A stretch of 64,000 bases of DNA from Monosporascus cannonballus (taxonomy: Eukaryota > Ascomycota > Sordariomycetes > Xylariales): contig QJNS01000056.1 in NCBI GenBank assembly GCA_004154925.1, positions 186,001 through 250,000 of the forward strand. Direction: 5' to 3'. The notes under the pieces were generated by a model, which was not told the origin of the DNA, searched no databases, and saw only the letters and a list, made by a program, of their open reading frames with translations. Shown in pieces: positions 37,832 through 52,506 of this stretch. Every line of letters begins with the position of its first letter. The stretch's first letter is position 1. The translations under genes and the position numbers were made by a program.

Positions 37832-40800
37832 TTAATCTAGCGTAAAATGGAAAAGTTTTAGTAAAAAGTTATTATAAAATTTTAACTTTAATTAGTATTT
37901 ATTACGAACTTTTACGAAACAAAGGTTATTAAGGAAAAAATACGTTAATTTATAAAAGATTTCTAAAATAATAATTAAAATAACATATTATACAATGCGG
38001 TCGTAAATATTAAAGAACAAGTTATTTAACAGAAAAAGGAATTATAACAAAATTAAAAGTAATTAATACGATTCAAAGCAATAATATGCCTGTAATAACG
38101 ATAAATATAATAATTTAACTATTTAAATATAAAAATATAAATAAAGTTTAATAGACTAAAATAAATACTAAAAGGAAAAGATTACTTATAAAAAACTGTA
38201 ATATAACAAAACCTAAAGGAATTAAAAAGAGTTTTTAAAAAAAGTTTTAAACGCGACGATAAAAGCCGTTAATAACAGTATTACTTTGAATTTATAAATC
38301 GGAACGTATTAATATAGCACGATAATAAATTACGGAATTTTGGGTAAAAATTATATTATACCGGATATAATTAATAAGTCTAAATTATTACAAGAATATA
38401 AGTTAAAACCTTATATAACAATAAAAACCGAAAGTTAGGAATTTGTTTATAATAACTGCAAAATTATACGCAAAATTAATTATGTCGTGATTTTTATTTA
38501 AAGATAATATTAAATAATTAATTTCGATATCATTATACTTAAGAATTACAATATGATCTTCGGATTTCTATAAATACGCCAATACAGAATTTTAATTAAT
38601 GCAAGAATTAATTAAATAAAGTTGAGTTTATTTTTTTTAATAAACGAAGAGAAAAATTAAGATGTTCATACTCGATCCATAATAACGATAAATACAAATA
38701 TAAGGATAAAATAAAAGACTTATTACTTAAAGGAATAAAATATAAAAAAACGAATAATAAAGAAAAATACGACATATGGTTATTATTATGAAAACGAAAT
38801 TAAAATAATGAAATAACGATTTAAATAATAATATTAACTTTAAAAAATAAAAACTTTAATTGATATATTATTATAATACCATAAATACAAAAAGATGTTA
38901 TAAAAAAATACGAAATTATTAAAACATAATAAGTAAAATTATAAAATAATTTATAAAACAGGTGTTTTGACAAAGATGTACCTTATTTATAATTTTAACG
39001 AAAACGAATTATGTACTTTCGAAAGATATCTGGAAAATAAGTTATAAAAAGGATAAATCCTATATTCGAACTCACTAATAAAATATCTTATATTTTTCGT
39101 ATCGAACAAATACCAAAATATAATTTATATTTAATTATTAATAATTAAATGATATTATTATTAAAAAAATATTAATATACTTAATTATAAATTTAAAATA
39201 TTAACTTTAGAGAATTAAATAATTTATAATGTTTTATTTTAAAGATAAATTTAATTATATTTGAATTAAAGAATAATATAATTCGAATTTAATTTTTTAA
39301 AGAGTACAAATTATTTAAATATTTGGTTATATTAATAAGATTTAAAAATATATTAGTAACTTTCCAACATATAATTAATTACGTTTTACAAAAACCTTGT
39401 AATATTTTTGTTATTTATTATTTCGAAAATATTTTTATGTTTTTAAAAATAAAACAGATATACGCAAAATACGTTTATACAGTTTTTAACCTTTATAAAA
39501 CATAACTTTATTTATTAATATAAAAACAGCCAGTTTAATAAGTAACAAAAGCAATATTTTAAATATATTATAATTTTAAAATATATTAGAATAAACGTTA
39601 ACAATAAATAAAGAAATATAGGCACTCCTTGAATTCGCTAATTATTATAGGAAATTTATTCGAAATCTTAGCAGAATAATTATATTCCTAACGAATTTTA
39701 CGGAAACAAAATTTTAAATAAATGCCAAATACGGAAGGAATATTTCAAAATATTAAAAATGCAATTATTAACAAATAAATACTAAATATATACGATTTTA
39801 ACCACCTTATTACATTAAAAACAAATATTTCGGATTACGCATTAAACGTAATAATCAAATAAGGAAATATGTAAGATAAATTATATTTTATTATATCCTT
39901 TTATATAAATTCAAAAAAACCTAATTTAATTATAATATTTTAAATAAAAAATTTATAACTATTTCTTTGGTATTTCGAAATGTTAAGTATTTTTTAAAAG
40001 AAAACTTATATTAAGATTTATACGGATTATTAAAACTTCATCCAATTAATTATAATTTAAAGCCTTATAAAATAGTAATTTTATAATATCGAAAATTTAA
40101 CGAAATTTAACTTTATTATTATCTATAAGAAACGTTTAGAATATAACAAAGCAAATATTTTAAATAAATAGTTAAATTTCGAAGAATATTAGCTACAATT
40201 AACGATATAATTTTCAATACTATTACAGAAAAATATTTATATTTGTAACAAATGACGATAATTCGAGTAATACCTTTCAATATATATTAAAAAACTTAAT
40301 ACTTTAATAATAGCTTTTTAAAGGACCAAAAAGAAATAAAATATAAATTTTAAAAAATACTAGAAAGATTTAATACGAAATATATATATATATTAGTTAT
40401 ACAGATATGCAAAGATTTATAAAACCTTAAAACGATTTTAACGTATATCTTCTTTTAAAAAAATAAAATTAATAGGATAAAGAATTATACGGCAATACGA
40501 TATTTACGCCAGAACGAAAGTACGACGATATAAACCATACTAAAAATTGCAATTTCTATTAGTTATAAAATAATTATAATATTTAATTATACTTGATTTT
40601 ATTATTAAATTCCTTTTATTACAATATTTAACTATAAGAATATATTACGATAATATCGTCTTAATCGTTGATCGATTAATAAAAATTATTTTAAATAAAG
40701 GATAAATATTTGTATTTAAGTTTTAATAAAGACTTATAATATAAATCGGCTTAAATTATAAATTATCTAATATATTTAAATTATTAATAAATAAATAAAT

Positions 40801-41500
40801 AAAATTAACGAATGAAAGTTTAAAAACGTTTGTACAATATTATATTAATTGCGAAAAAAAATAATTCGGTTAAACGTTTATTAATTATGATAAAATTGTT
40901 AAAATAATATTAACGAATATAAATTTCGGTTTTATTTTAAAGTTTTATAAGAAATATGGAATAATAAATTAATTAAAATTAAATTAGTTTTTACGTTGAA
41001 ATAGTTATAATAATTATATTAAAAAATAAAAGCAAAACTGGAATTCGTGGGAAATCAAATAAATAAATATTATAACTAAACAAAACTAAAACAAAAATCA
41101 TTTTCGGAAAGGGAGAAATAATTTTCCTTATTACAAAAAATATTTAAATAAAAAAACCTAATAAAACATTCGATTTTAAGTATATCTGTTTATATAAAAT
41201 TATTAAAACAATCTTAGAAAATAATTACTAGTTAGAATTTTTATAACAAATTAAATAAAATTTAATATTTTTATATTTTCTTATGTAAATTAACAGTAAA
41301 TATAATTATAGTATATACGGTACAGAACGATATAAAAATAGAAAACAAATAAATAAACGAAATAGAAAAATTACTTAGTATGCGAAAACAAAACGGACTT
41401 ACCTAATATCTAATCAAATAAAAAAAGTATCCGGATTCCGAAAATACCCAGGAACTTACCAAAAACCTTATTAACGCCTAATACCTGTTAAAAAATTTTC
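37832..41500 (+). pseudogene. pol of element E, degraded
   Basis: Plus strand, resuming at TTAAT-CTAGCG. Reverse transcriptase around 39300-39480: a 60-codon open stretch (39323-39505) reads ILVTFQHIINYVLQ, then FVIYYFENI, matching the Ty3 block around the catalytic Y-x-D-D (both Asp lost). The post-integrase linker at about 40920-41200 (LEFVGNQINKYYNQTK, FSERE) and a chromodomain at 41360-41470 (MRKQNGLT, KKYPDSENTQELTKNL) close pol. The 5' half (protease) is at the edge of the insertion. Confidence 0.82.
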
Positions 41501-42081
41501 ACCAGCAACGACGGAACTCCCAGAAATAATCGCATCTCAATCGGTATTTTTAACAGACCAATCGGTATCGCCAATACCAAACCAGTCTACGTGACCAGCG
41601 AGAGGAACCAATACGACCATAGAGGCCTCGGCGATGGCCTGCTCTTAACGTTTTTGCTTTTCCAATTCCTTTAACGATTATAATTCTTTTTGCATTATTT
41701 TTATCCCTTTCGAACAAAAAAAACCTTTTATTTCCGAAAACGTATCAAACGTACGATACCCTTATTTATTTCCTATTAATACCATTGTTATAACTCCAAA
41801 AAATGTTTCTTTACAGAAACACTTTTCCGTTTTAAACGTTAGTTTTTGGCGCGAATATTTTTTAAAACAGATAAAAAACGCCAGTTCTATTATAAAAATA
41901 TTTACGTTTAACGTAAATTTTATATTTGGAAACGTTTTTTGTTATTTCGCATTTCTACCCCACAAAAAATACAAAAAATAGTGCATAACTTCGAAATTAA
42001 AATCGTTAAGAATAAAAAATAAATTCTGCCAACAAATAATAAAAAAACCTAACGACGATTTTTAATAATGCAATTCGACAT
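41487..42081 (-). pseudogene. Accessory ORF antisense to pol, copy in E
   Basis: Runs on the minus strand, opposite to E. Its start (MSNCIIKNRR) parallels the start in A (MSFCIFKIRR) and it ends near SSVVAGENF. A Cys-containing segment (LCTIFCIFCGVEM) follows the start, then a charged stretch (RFRK.KVFFVRKG). The last third has higher GC than most of E and reads VPLAGHVDWFGIGDTDWSV, so the C-terminal part is the best preserved of the five copies. The 3' ends of the ORF and of pol overlap slightly, tail to tail. Confidence 0.58.
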
Positions 42082-42150
42082 CGTAAAAAAACCGATAACA
42101 TTTACCAACAAAAATAAAATCTTATAGGCAAAATTTAAGAAAAAGGGAAA

Positions 42151-42533
42151 TCGTATTACGATCTAACGAATTCTGGCCTTAAAAAACAGTTAAACAAAAA
42201 TAATACGGACTATCCTCCAAATCACGTAACAAATACTTGATAAAAATTTGCTGAACACGTATAATTAACATTAAGCGATTATTTAGTAAAAATTTGTTAA
42301 GCAAAAATAAGTAACGGTAAAACGGTAATCCCAGAATAAGAATATATACGCTTATCACTTCCACAATTTAAATAATTTTAGCTTGCAATATAACATGGTT
42401 ACCCAAGGCACCTTTAGAATTACAAGACGTAATACGTTACTATATCCATTGCTACAGAGTCCTACGATACTCTTACCAATATAAACTCGTACGACTAAGG
42501 TTTAATAATTGGTTAAACCGCCTAGCAGTCACA
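42151..42533 (+). repeat. 3' LTR of element E
   Basis: Follows the polypurine tract AAGAAAAAGGGAAA (42137-42150). The first bases (TCGTATTACGATC) are a degraded TGTTATAACC; the end is CCTAGCAGTCACA, then TATTC. The U3 half matches the 5' LTR and the solo LTR (AAAACAGTTAAACAAAAA, GATCACGTAAC-like words). Confidence 0.88.
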
Positions 42534-45500
42534 TATTCGTTATTGAAATAAAGTATTTAAAAATAATAGTTAAATAACGAATATATTTAATACCGTTAAG
42601 GGGCAATATATAACACCCCTTTTTCAATAATAAATATTCGCGTATAAACTTTTAAATTACAGGATATAATTTTATATTACGCAGTAAAGAAATTACCAAA
42701 TTTTAACGGCTATAAACGTTACGGATTATTTAAAATACGCTTTTATAATCGAAAATGCTTTTCATTCTTATCGTTTATTAGATTCGTAAAAACATTCTTT
42801 TTTTTATTAAAGCCGAAATATATCCAGATAATAAATTCGCGTAATTATACAAATGAAATAATTATTTTATATTTATTTCAAAAAATACGTACAAATATAA
42901 TTATATATTCCTTTTTCGGCTTAATAATATTTTTGTCTTATTTTGGCAAAGTTTTGGATTTTATATTTTATTATTTTAAAGTTTTTTGAAATTTATAAAG
43001 TTATTAAATGCTTTCTATAAAGCATATGACGTATATATATGATGCCGGATCCTATTTACCCATTGGAATTTATCGCCTAACCTTCGATAAAGCCATTTTT
43101 GTATAATTATTTATTTAATACCAGGGCCATTATCCGCAATAAAAACGCGAAATCGGTCGGCTATTCCTAGCTTTTTTACCCGACGTAATAGCTTATCTCT
43201 ATTAGATTTATTCAATTTGATATCACAAAGTTAAACATTAATTAAAAGATAACACCGTTTTTATTCCCGATTAATCTAATAAATGGTAACTTTTAAAACG
43301 AAAATGCGGAATAAAACGTAATTCAAACGTTATAACTAACTAATACATAATATTTTAAAAGGATATCTTTAAGTCCATATTTAATAACCGCATGAATATA
43401 TGTCCGTATATACTTTATGTATATTTTTATTACTGGTAGTTTAAAGCCGTTACCGTAAAATAACATCAGAACTCGGAAATATTTATTTAAAAACCCCTAG
43501 TAAGTAAATGCTAAAATACGAATTTATCAACTAAAAAGGTCTAATTAAAATTAAGTACTTTAAATAATATTAACTGCTAATTATAATAAATGAAAATTAT
43601 TTCAAAATTATTACTCGTCCAAAAAAAAGAAAAATCGTTAAAAATAAATCGAATTCAATAAAAACCCATAAATAAAAAACTGTATAATAATTATTTGAGG
43701 ATTATTTCAAACTATATATATATTATAATTATATTATGGACCGTATTATTAGCAATTACGTTTATATAATTTAATTTCTTAGGGCATATATTACGACGTA
43801 AATATTTTTTATGGAACTTGCTATATTTCTTTTAGAAAAAATATGATATGTAAAATTATACCCATATCGCCGACACTTAATCTTAACCTGCCCAGTTATC
43901 CGTTAATAAATTTATATGAAATCTTTTTAATATTTCGAATTACGGTTTGTTTTATTAAATGTGCAGATAATTTTATTTAATTTGTTTTCGTTGTTTTTGT
44001 TACTATCATTTTTTTAAAACCATAATTACTGCTAAAACCAAACCACTTAATTTTCGTACTAACGATTCCGATATTCGTAATATTCCCGGTTAACAATAAG
44101 AAAATCGGCGTTTCGTCGTATATAGAATAGAAATCGGCTCAAATAGTCAGGCGTAATAAAGCGGTTTCTTTAGCTAGATAGGTTTGGTAAGGTAAGTTGT
44201 TTTTCGTTCGGTAACTGTTACTTAAATTATAAATAATTATGTTCTAAATGTTGCTTTCGGATATGTTATTTTTAATTCGAATTTATTTTAATTAGCTTCT
44301 AATTTAATAATTTCTACCGTCGCCTTTTAGCACATAATTTTCGCTATGTATTTCGTTATTATTCTGGCTATCGAGAACAAAATGTTTTGAATTATTGTTT
44401 TAATTAGGGTTATTATTTTGTAAAAAAATATATTTGATAATTATTTATTAATATCCAAATTATTATCGTTGTCGCTGAAATCGTCCAAAATCTGCAATAT
44501 TATTTCAGTATTACAGTATATTAAATTAAAACAATAAAATAAACTCTTTTTGGAGAAAAACAATAATTGAAAAAAATGGAAAAAAATAATCGAAATTACG
44601 GAAATAACTAGCGATATAAGATCTTATAATTACCTATTAACTTTTTCGAACGTTATATATTTTCTTTTTCCTTTTTATAAAACTTTTATAATAAAACTAT
44701 TCATTTTATTTATTCTAATTCGAATTTAATACTATTAAAACAATATAATTAGAAAATTACCCGTTGTAAATAATGCTTTAAATCCTTTACAAACTGACAG
44801 TATCTAAAACGAACTTAATCAAAATTCCAATAATCTTATTCTTAATTTTTTCCCGTTACCTAAATTTTTTAAATATATGCCTATTCGATGTATAATACAA
44901 ATAAGTCACTACTATTAATTAGCTTTGCTCTCAAGTCCGCCAAAAAAACGCTAGTTAAACCAATGAAACTTTAGCCAAAAACATTTACGCGTAAAATTCG
45001 GCGTTATAAACGGAAACCAGGTAATAACTATATAGCCGGGATTATTTTATAATTATTTTATTATTAATATTCTCCAGTATATATTTTACGAAATTTCGAA
45101 GTATCAGAAAAATACCTGTTTAATTTTCGAAAATTTATTATTTTAACCCATCGATTCCGAAATACTGATAAATACATTATTCTAATTTATGCGAATAAAG
45201 ACGTTGACTTTAAAAATATTATACGAAATTATAAAAGATTTTCTAGTCTTCTATTTTAAAATAATAATTTTACATTAATTATAATAAGTAAATTACATTT
45301 TAAATAAAAGGCTTTTATATTATTTAAAAGACCAGTTGCTATTAAAATATAATTATTTTAAAGCCGGCTATTCAGACTTTAAAAGAATCCAAGAAAACAA
45401 TATATATTTTATAAATTATTTTAATCTACCTCGTATTATTTATTTTAAATATTTATGTCAAAAAGGCTAAAAAACATTAATATTATTTAATTAGATAAAT

Positions 45501-46228
45501 TCTATTTTAAATTTTATGGATACAAAATGCCGTATCGATAAGCCCTTAAGGTCTGTATATCTTATATAAAGTTTTATTTATCTAAAATTCCATACTTATT
45601 AAAAATTTTCCATTTTATTTTTTCTATTTAGTTATCTAATTACTTCTATTTCTAGACTAATTAAATCTTATTACCTTGCCCTATCAGAATACGTTATTTT
45701 TATTTACCGTTACTTAATTTCTGAAATAATCCTAAAATAATCGTATTTAGAATTTTTGATTTCCAATTCGGCAATACCCTTTTTACTTAAGCATCGGAAA
45801 TCCGACAAATTATTATCTTAAAATGCGTATGCCAAAAAGGTTCGAATGCGAAAAATTAATATTTCGGGAAAATAAAATAATATCGAAAAAGTTCGTTATA
45901 ACCTAAAATAACAAATTAAACGCAAATTAAATAATTAAGAACGCTTAAATTTATATTTAACTCACGAAAAGCAAACGGCGTAAAATATTTACTAAATAAA
46001 CAGTTATTACTTATTAATAAGTATTATTTTATAATTATTTAATATTTTATTAATTATTAACGACCGTGCAAAATAACCATCTTTTAATTAAATTATAACG
46101 AAATAAACCGAAACCAAAAATATATTTGTAATAAAGATAATAGCAATAAAATATATGTTAACGTTAATAATAAAATGGTCGAAGTTTTTTATTTTGGCAA
46201 TAATGCCGTTAATAATATTCGCTATAAA
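42534..46228. other. AT-rich interior of hAT-like element
   Basis: 3.7 kb of degraded sequence between E and D. On the minus strand near 42930-43260 a readable run (LLRRVKKLGIADRFRVFIAD, then NRIRHHIYTSYAL) faintly recalls the F..DNA..ND ... RC.GH..NL core of fungal hAT transposases, with Cys/Asn positions lost. This is suggestive only. Nothing else recognised. Confidence 0.35.
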
Positions 46229-46559
46229 TGTCACGAGCTAGACGGTTTAACCAACTATTAAACCTTAGTCGTACGCGTTTATGTTTGCAGGAATAGCGTG
46301 AAAATCTGAACAATAAATACAGTAACGTATTACGTCTCGTAATACTAAAAATGCCTGAAATAACAATATTATATTGCAAGCTGGTATTATCTAAATTATG
46401 AAAATAATAAGTATTTTATACTTTAGCTCTTCCATCTCGTTAAGCCTGGCTTTACAGGCTTTACGATCGATCCCGTCGAACCTTTACGTAATTGAACCCA
46501 TATGGCTTAGTTATTTATTGCGACCGTTGTCCGAGGCCGTAATTTATTAAGTTATAATA
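46229..46559 (-). repeat. 3' LTR of element D
   Basis: 331 bp, plus-strand start TGTCACGAGCTAGACGG, end AAGTTATAATA. Carries a single copy of the 36-bp unit (GCCTGGCTTTACAGGC...GATCGATCCCGTC) that is doubled in the 5' LTR. Confidence 0.9.
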
Positions 46560-46639
46560 CGATCCTTCTTTTTTATGATTTTTGTCCCGAAAATTTCTAT
46601 TCCTTTTGTAAGTTTTCTCTTTGTTATCATATTGGGTTA

Positions 46640-47200
46640 TACTAAAAAACTGATTAACAAAGAAACGAAAAAGCAAAATAACTTGCTTAATTAATCACTT
46701 TTCGAACTGTAAATATACCTATATGTTCTTATTATATTCGTCGCGGGTTATCCTTTTATTATACTTTTTTGTCGGATTTTTTCCGGTACGAAAAATACAT
46801 ACCGCGAAACCAAGGTTTTTGCGACGTTAACGGTTTTTTTATTTCTTAATTAAAAAACTCGTTTCCAACTACCTTAAGGTTAAAACGGAACTTAAGAAAA
46901 CCAAAAAAAAAGCGGAATGAGTGTAATCCAAAATTCGTCGTTTTTAAAAACAAAAAGAATTATGGGCCGACCGTATAACACACATGTTATTTCGTGGACT
47001 TCGATCCTTAAAGGAATTAGATAAATTGGAACGTTAAAAAAACAGGCCGAACTAAAGGCCGCCAAGGCCATAACGACGGAAGTCGCACCTCTTTTCGACT
47101 GGTTTAACTCGGAGTCTATAGATTAATCGTTTATTAATTAGGGGATTTTCGACCTTGCCGATTTCGGCGTCATTAGTAAAAATTCTTTAATAAGCGCTAA
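46640..47200 (+). pseudogene. Accessory ORF antisense to pol, copy in D
   Basis: Plus strand, same place as in A. The Cys segment reads PICSYYIRRGLSFYYTFLSD, then FFRYEKYIPRNQGFCDV, which keeps two Cys and shows the C/Y/F positions of the other copies (A: FYYFS...RYKEYINRGRFYN; F: FFYLRCKSERKICKI...RYIKYGCLC). The end falls near AGTAAAAATTCTTTAA at about 47200. Start codon not identifiable. Confidence 0.52.
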
Positions 47201-50200
47201 GCGCCAATACGGTTTTTGGCGGGTTCCTAGGTATTCTCGGAATTTGGATGTTTTTTTCATTTAATCAGGTACTGGGTAAATCCGTCTTGTTTTCGTATAT
47301 TAAGAATTTTCTCTATTTCGTATATTTGTTCGTTTTTTACTTTCATATCGTTTTATGCGGTATACACTTTAATTGTATCTACTGCTAATTCGAATAAAAA
47401 AATGTAAAAAATTGAATAAAATTTAATTCGTAATAAAAATTCCAATTAATACTTATTTTCTAAGATTTTCTTAATAACTTTGTATAAATCGATATACTTA
47501 AAATCGAACTTTTTATTAAATCGTATTCTTTAAATATTATTTGTAACAAAAAAAGTTATTTCCCCTTTTTCGAAAATTAATCCCTTTAACCTTTTCTAAT
47601 TATAATATTTGTTTATCTAATTACGTACGAATTCTAATTCCGTTTTTATTTTTTAATATAATTATCGTAATCATTTTAACGTTAAAATTGCGTTGATATT
47701 AATTGGACCGTTATCGCGTACTTTTTTGAAAATATTTGCAATAAAATCGAAATTTACGTTTACAAATATTATCTTAATATTTTCATAATAATTAATATTA
47801 TAAGCTAATTATACGATTAATAGTTTTTTAACCTAGTTATTTTATTCGTAATTAATATAATATCGTAAGTAAATTTCCAATATTTAATTTGTTCATTTTA
47901 TTTATTTATCCGTCTAAATTTAAATGCGCTAAATAACTTATAATTTAGGCCAATTTATGCCATTAAACGTTGCCAAATTTTTGATGCAAATATTAATCCT
48001 TTATTTAAAATAATTTCAATTAATAATCCGTATATATTAAAAATATATCTGATAAAAATATATATTATTTATTCGGTATTTGTATTTTCGTAATATAATA
48101 AGAAATACGAAAATTTCGTAAATCGATGGACGATTACGAAATAACTATCGTAATATATTCCCGTTATTAAATGTTTTACTATTAAAAGTTTAATAATAAA
48201 GTCGAATATAATTAAATATTATAATCGTTTTATAACTGGTAATGGATGTAATTTTCCGTATTGTTTATATCGTCGAATCTTTGCTTTGGCGCAAATATCG
48301 TATTGCCGTATAATTTTCCATACCGTTAATTTCATTTTAAAAAAAACAATATATATATTAAAGCCGTTTTAAGGTTTTATAGATTTCTGGATATCCGTAT
48401 AAATAATGTTTATGTATTTTTCGTATTAAATCATTTTGATATTTTTCCAGAACTTATATTTTGTCCGTTTTTTAGTTTTCTTGAAGATTATTGTTATATT
48501 GTTAGATTTTTTAATGCATATCCTAAAGTACTGCCCGAATTGTCGTAATTATTATAAATATAAATATCTTCTTTAATGGTATCCAAAATTATATAACTAA
48601 TTATAATTAATTTCTTTTTAAGGTTTAATTACTTATTTAAAATATTTTCTCTGTTATTTTCTAAACCTTTCCTGTAAATAATAACGAAGTCGAAATTTGC
48701 CAATTTTTCTATATATTTTAATTATTATTTTGTAAATTCCTTAATTATAATAAATCGGGTAAAATTTTAATAATCCGTATAAACTTTAATCTAATACAAA
48801 CTTCCCTTTAAAAAGTACTTAAATTTGCGAAATACCATAATAAGGGCCATAAATTCCTTATTTAGAATACCGTAATTAAATTTAATTCTTTTTAATTTAT
48901 ACGAAAAAAATATAATAAGGTATAATTTACCTTAATTATTTCGTTATTCGATTATTATATTTAATATGTAATCCGAAATATCGGTTTTTAATTTAACGGG
49001 GTGGTTCAAATCGTACATAATTAATACTGGTTCGCTAATAATCGCATCTTTAATATCTTAAAATGCTTTTTCCGTATTTGGCATTTATTTAAAAAATCTT
49101 TTCGTAAATTTTATTAAAGGTATAACAATTTTGTTAAAATTTCGAATAAATTTCCAGTAATAATTAACAAATCTAAAAAATGCCTATATTTCTTTAACTA
49201 TTATTAACGTTTGCGATTTTATAATTATAATAACTTTTTAAGGTTTATTTTAATATGTTTTAAGATCATAATATATTTTAAATATTTCACTTTTTATTTA
49301 TAAAATTAACTTTTTTCTACGTTAATAAATAGCCTTACGTTTTATAAAGCTTAAAGAACTTTGTAAACGTATTTTGCATATGTTTTTTCTGTCTTTAAGG
49401 AAATAAAAATGCCGTCGAAATAACATACGACGAAAAAATCGAAATATTTTAGTAATACGTAATTAATTATTTAATAAAAAGTTGCTAATACGTTGGTAAA
49501 TCTTATTAGCGTAACCAAATACTTAAATAATTTATATTTCGTCCTAAATGATGTTTTCCATTCGTATTGTTTTTAATTTTAATAAGGTTACATCCATTTT
49601 TAAAATCGAATATTATAAATTATTTGGTTCCATAAAATCGAATTTTATTTCCGTAATTAAAGGCAATAATATTCGACTTTTAATAATAATATCGTTTAAT
49701 TATCGATAATTAATTACAAAATGTAATTTTCCATTTTTTTAGTACGAAAAATATCGGATATTCTATTAATAATTTCAAAAATCGAATCCACTTTTTATAA
49801 CCGAATTTCCAGGTATTTTTTAAAAGTACGTAATTCGTTTCCGTTAAGGTTATAAATAAGGTAAAACTACGTCGAAAATCCTTTTTTAAAAATTATTTCA
49901 TAATTTTATTCGCTATATTCTAATATTTTCGTATCGAACTCCTTTTTGAAAAGCTATTTATATTTGTAATGTTATAATAATATATTGGTTAAATTCTTTA
50001 ACTTTCGGGATTATTATTTTTATTATTCCAAATCGTTATTGAATTATTTCAATTTCGTTCGGATAATAAAAACGATACGTCGTTTTTTTCTTTAATGCTC
50101 GTTTTTTTTTCTTATATTTTATTCTTTTGGATAAAAAGATTTTTATCGTATTCTTATGCCTATATTCGTTATTATTATCGCTCCAATATTAAGATTTTAA

Positions 50201-52506
50201 TTTTCTTTTTTTAACTTATTAATAAAATATAAGGCGAACTTTATTTCGCCTGTTTTATTATTGATCAAAACTTCGTATTAACATATTTATAATAATTCTA
50301 AAATTATATCGTAATTTCCAAATAAAACGATATCGAAATTAACTATTTAATATTGTCCTTAAATAAAAATCTCGAAATAATTAATTTCGCGTATAATTTT
50401 CTTATTATTATAAACAAATTCCTGATTTTCGGTATTTATTATTATATAAAGTTCTAATTTATATTTCTATAATAATCTAAATTTATTAACCATATTTAAT
50501 GCAATATAATTCCCACCTAGAATTCCGTAATTTATTATTACGGTATATTACTGCACTCCTATTTATATATCTAAAATAATAAGGTTATTAACGTTTTTTA
50601 TTGTTACGTTTAAAGCCTTTTTTCGGAATTCCCTTTAATTCCTTTAGGTTTTATTATTTTGCGGCCTTTTTATAAGTAACCTTTTTTTTAATTCCTGTTC
50701 CAATTTATTAAGCTTTGTTTATATTTTTTCGTTTAACGCGTTAAGTTGCTATATTTGTCGTTATTGCCGGCGTATTATTCTCTTAAGTGGTATTAATTAT
50801 TTTTGATTTTTTGGTAATTTTTTTCTTTATCGAATAAATTGCTTTGTTTTTGTTTACGATTATATCCCATTATGCATTATTGTAACTGTCGTTTTTAACA
50901 AAAATTAAATTAATATGTCTTTTTTTGATAACGTTTTTTTCGTGGGGATTTATAGTAAATATTAATTAAAAACAAAAATCCGTAATAATTTTTTAATAAT
51001 GCTTTTTTACCGTACGCTGGATTAATTCTTTTTCCGTTTAATTGTTATACCATCCAAAATATTAAAAAGCATTTTTCTGCGGATTTTTTTTTTCGAACTA
51101 ACTTATTATTTCGGCCAATTGCTGGATATTCTTTAAGATTATAATTCGAAAATGTCGATATTATTATTTGTTATTTTCATTATTTCCGGTACGATTTGGA
51201 AAATTAAATCTTTTATAATATATGCGGATAATTCGTACGTAAATATATGGTTTTCATTTTTTATAATCGGGATATTCTTGTCGTTGACAATATATAGCAT
51301 ATATTTTATTATGTCGATTAAGTATTCCGGAATAAATTTCTTTAATTTAATCCTGATATTCGCATAATTATTCTTATAATGCTTTTTATTATATTCGCAA
51401 TAATGCTTAAGCTAGCTGTTTGGTTTTTCGTATTTTTCGTTAAATCTTTTATCGTAATAATCCCTATTGGACCTTTTGCTATAAGTTTGATACGTATTTA
51501 ACTTAAATTATATTAATGGCTTTATTATCGTTTCCTTAATTGTTTCTGGATTGTTCTTCCGGTATAAATATCTAGTTATTATATTATGGCTTTTTAGGTT
51601 TCTTCTATTTATAAGCTTTATGTACAATTTTGCCATAATTAAAATACTTGATCTAGCTCCAGTTTTGTCTGTAGGTAACGCCAAGTTCCATAGGTCCTGG
51701 CGCCGTTCCGTAAGAAATAAGGGGTATATCTCGTTTTTTCCCCTGGTTAGATTTGTTATATCCCGAACGTAAGGTATATTATACATTTTTTATCCTTTTT
51801 GAAATTGTTAATTATTAATCTTAATTACCTTTACGATATACGAGTCTGAAGCAATTAATCGCTTAATCCGAATAATTTCATTTTTTATATTATCTTGTAA
51901 TCTCTTGTAAAATATATTAATAAGGATATCGGCTTTATTATTTCCTTGTCCTGCCTTAACCGCAAAACTTCTAAAGGTTACAGCGTACTTAAATATCGGT
52001 TTTTTTTATCGGAATTACAAAAGTTATTAGGCCGTAAATCGTTTTTTATCCGGATTGACGAAATTGTTGCGCATTTTATTTTCGAAATTAATATAAAGTA
52101 AAAAGACTTTGTTAATAAAATCCTTTTTATCTAATTTTCTTATTTCCAGGAAATTTTTTATAATAGGCTTAAACCAGTTAGCTACATTTTCCATTAGGCA
52201 TATTTTTACCGCTAAAGCCATATCCGCTAAATTATTAAAATTTAAAAAATAAAAGTAAATTCGTACCTGAATTAAAAAAATCTGTAGGTTGCCCTTTTTA
52301 TTATAGGGCTTTAATTTTCTGGGCTTCATGCGGGCGAAAAAGGTTTAGGCAGGTGGCGTAACCCTAAATTATCGGATTTTTCTTTCCAATTCTCAAATTC
52401 GGGCGAAAAATTGTTAAATAAAGATTTCCTAAGCGCTAATCGACATTTTAACAATATTAAATATTGTTTAAAGTTTAACTGTATTATTAAATAAAAACTT
52501 GTAACG
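47180..52506 (-). pseudogene. gag-pol of element D, degraded
   Basis: Minus strand. The gag capsid is open over 100 codons (52027-52329): KPRKLKPYNKKGNLQIFL, FLNFNNLADMAL, VANWFKPIIKNFL and FENKMRNNFVNPDKK, the standard Ty3 gag (PF03732-type) pattern. A second open stretch (51508-51786) covers gag up to the zinc-knuckle start (LALPTDKTGA). Protease, reverse transcriptase and integrase follow leftward with stops. The chromodomain is at about 47190-47340 (DGF..YLIKWKKHPNSENTQE, minus). Confidence 0.84.

Larger units (their letters stand above)
21248..42533 (+). mobile_element. Ty3/gypsy chromovirus E, split by element B
   Basis: Plus-sense element with 5' LTR 21248-21581 and 3' LTR 42151-42533, flanked by a perfect duplication TATTC (21243-21247 and 42534-42538). 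Gag lies left of the insertion (21582-23247), pol lies right of it (37832-41500). Element B, with its own contents, sits between the two TTAAT copies. With B and its duplication removed, E is about 6.7 kb, the same size as A and D. All frames are broken. Confidence 0.92.

Noticed and set aside
42930..43260. hAT transposase core on the minus strand
   Set aside because: Similarity to the F..DN...ND and RC.GH motifs is too weak after RIP to annotate as a gene; kept only as a remark.
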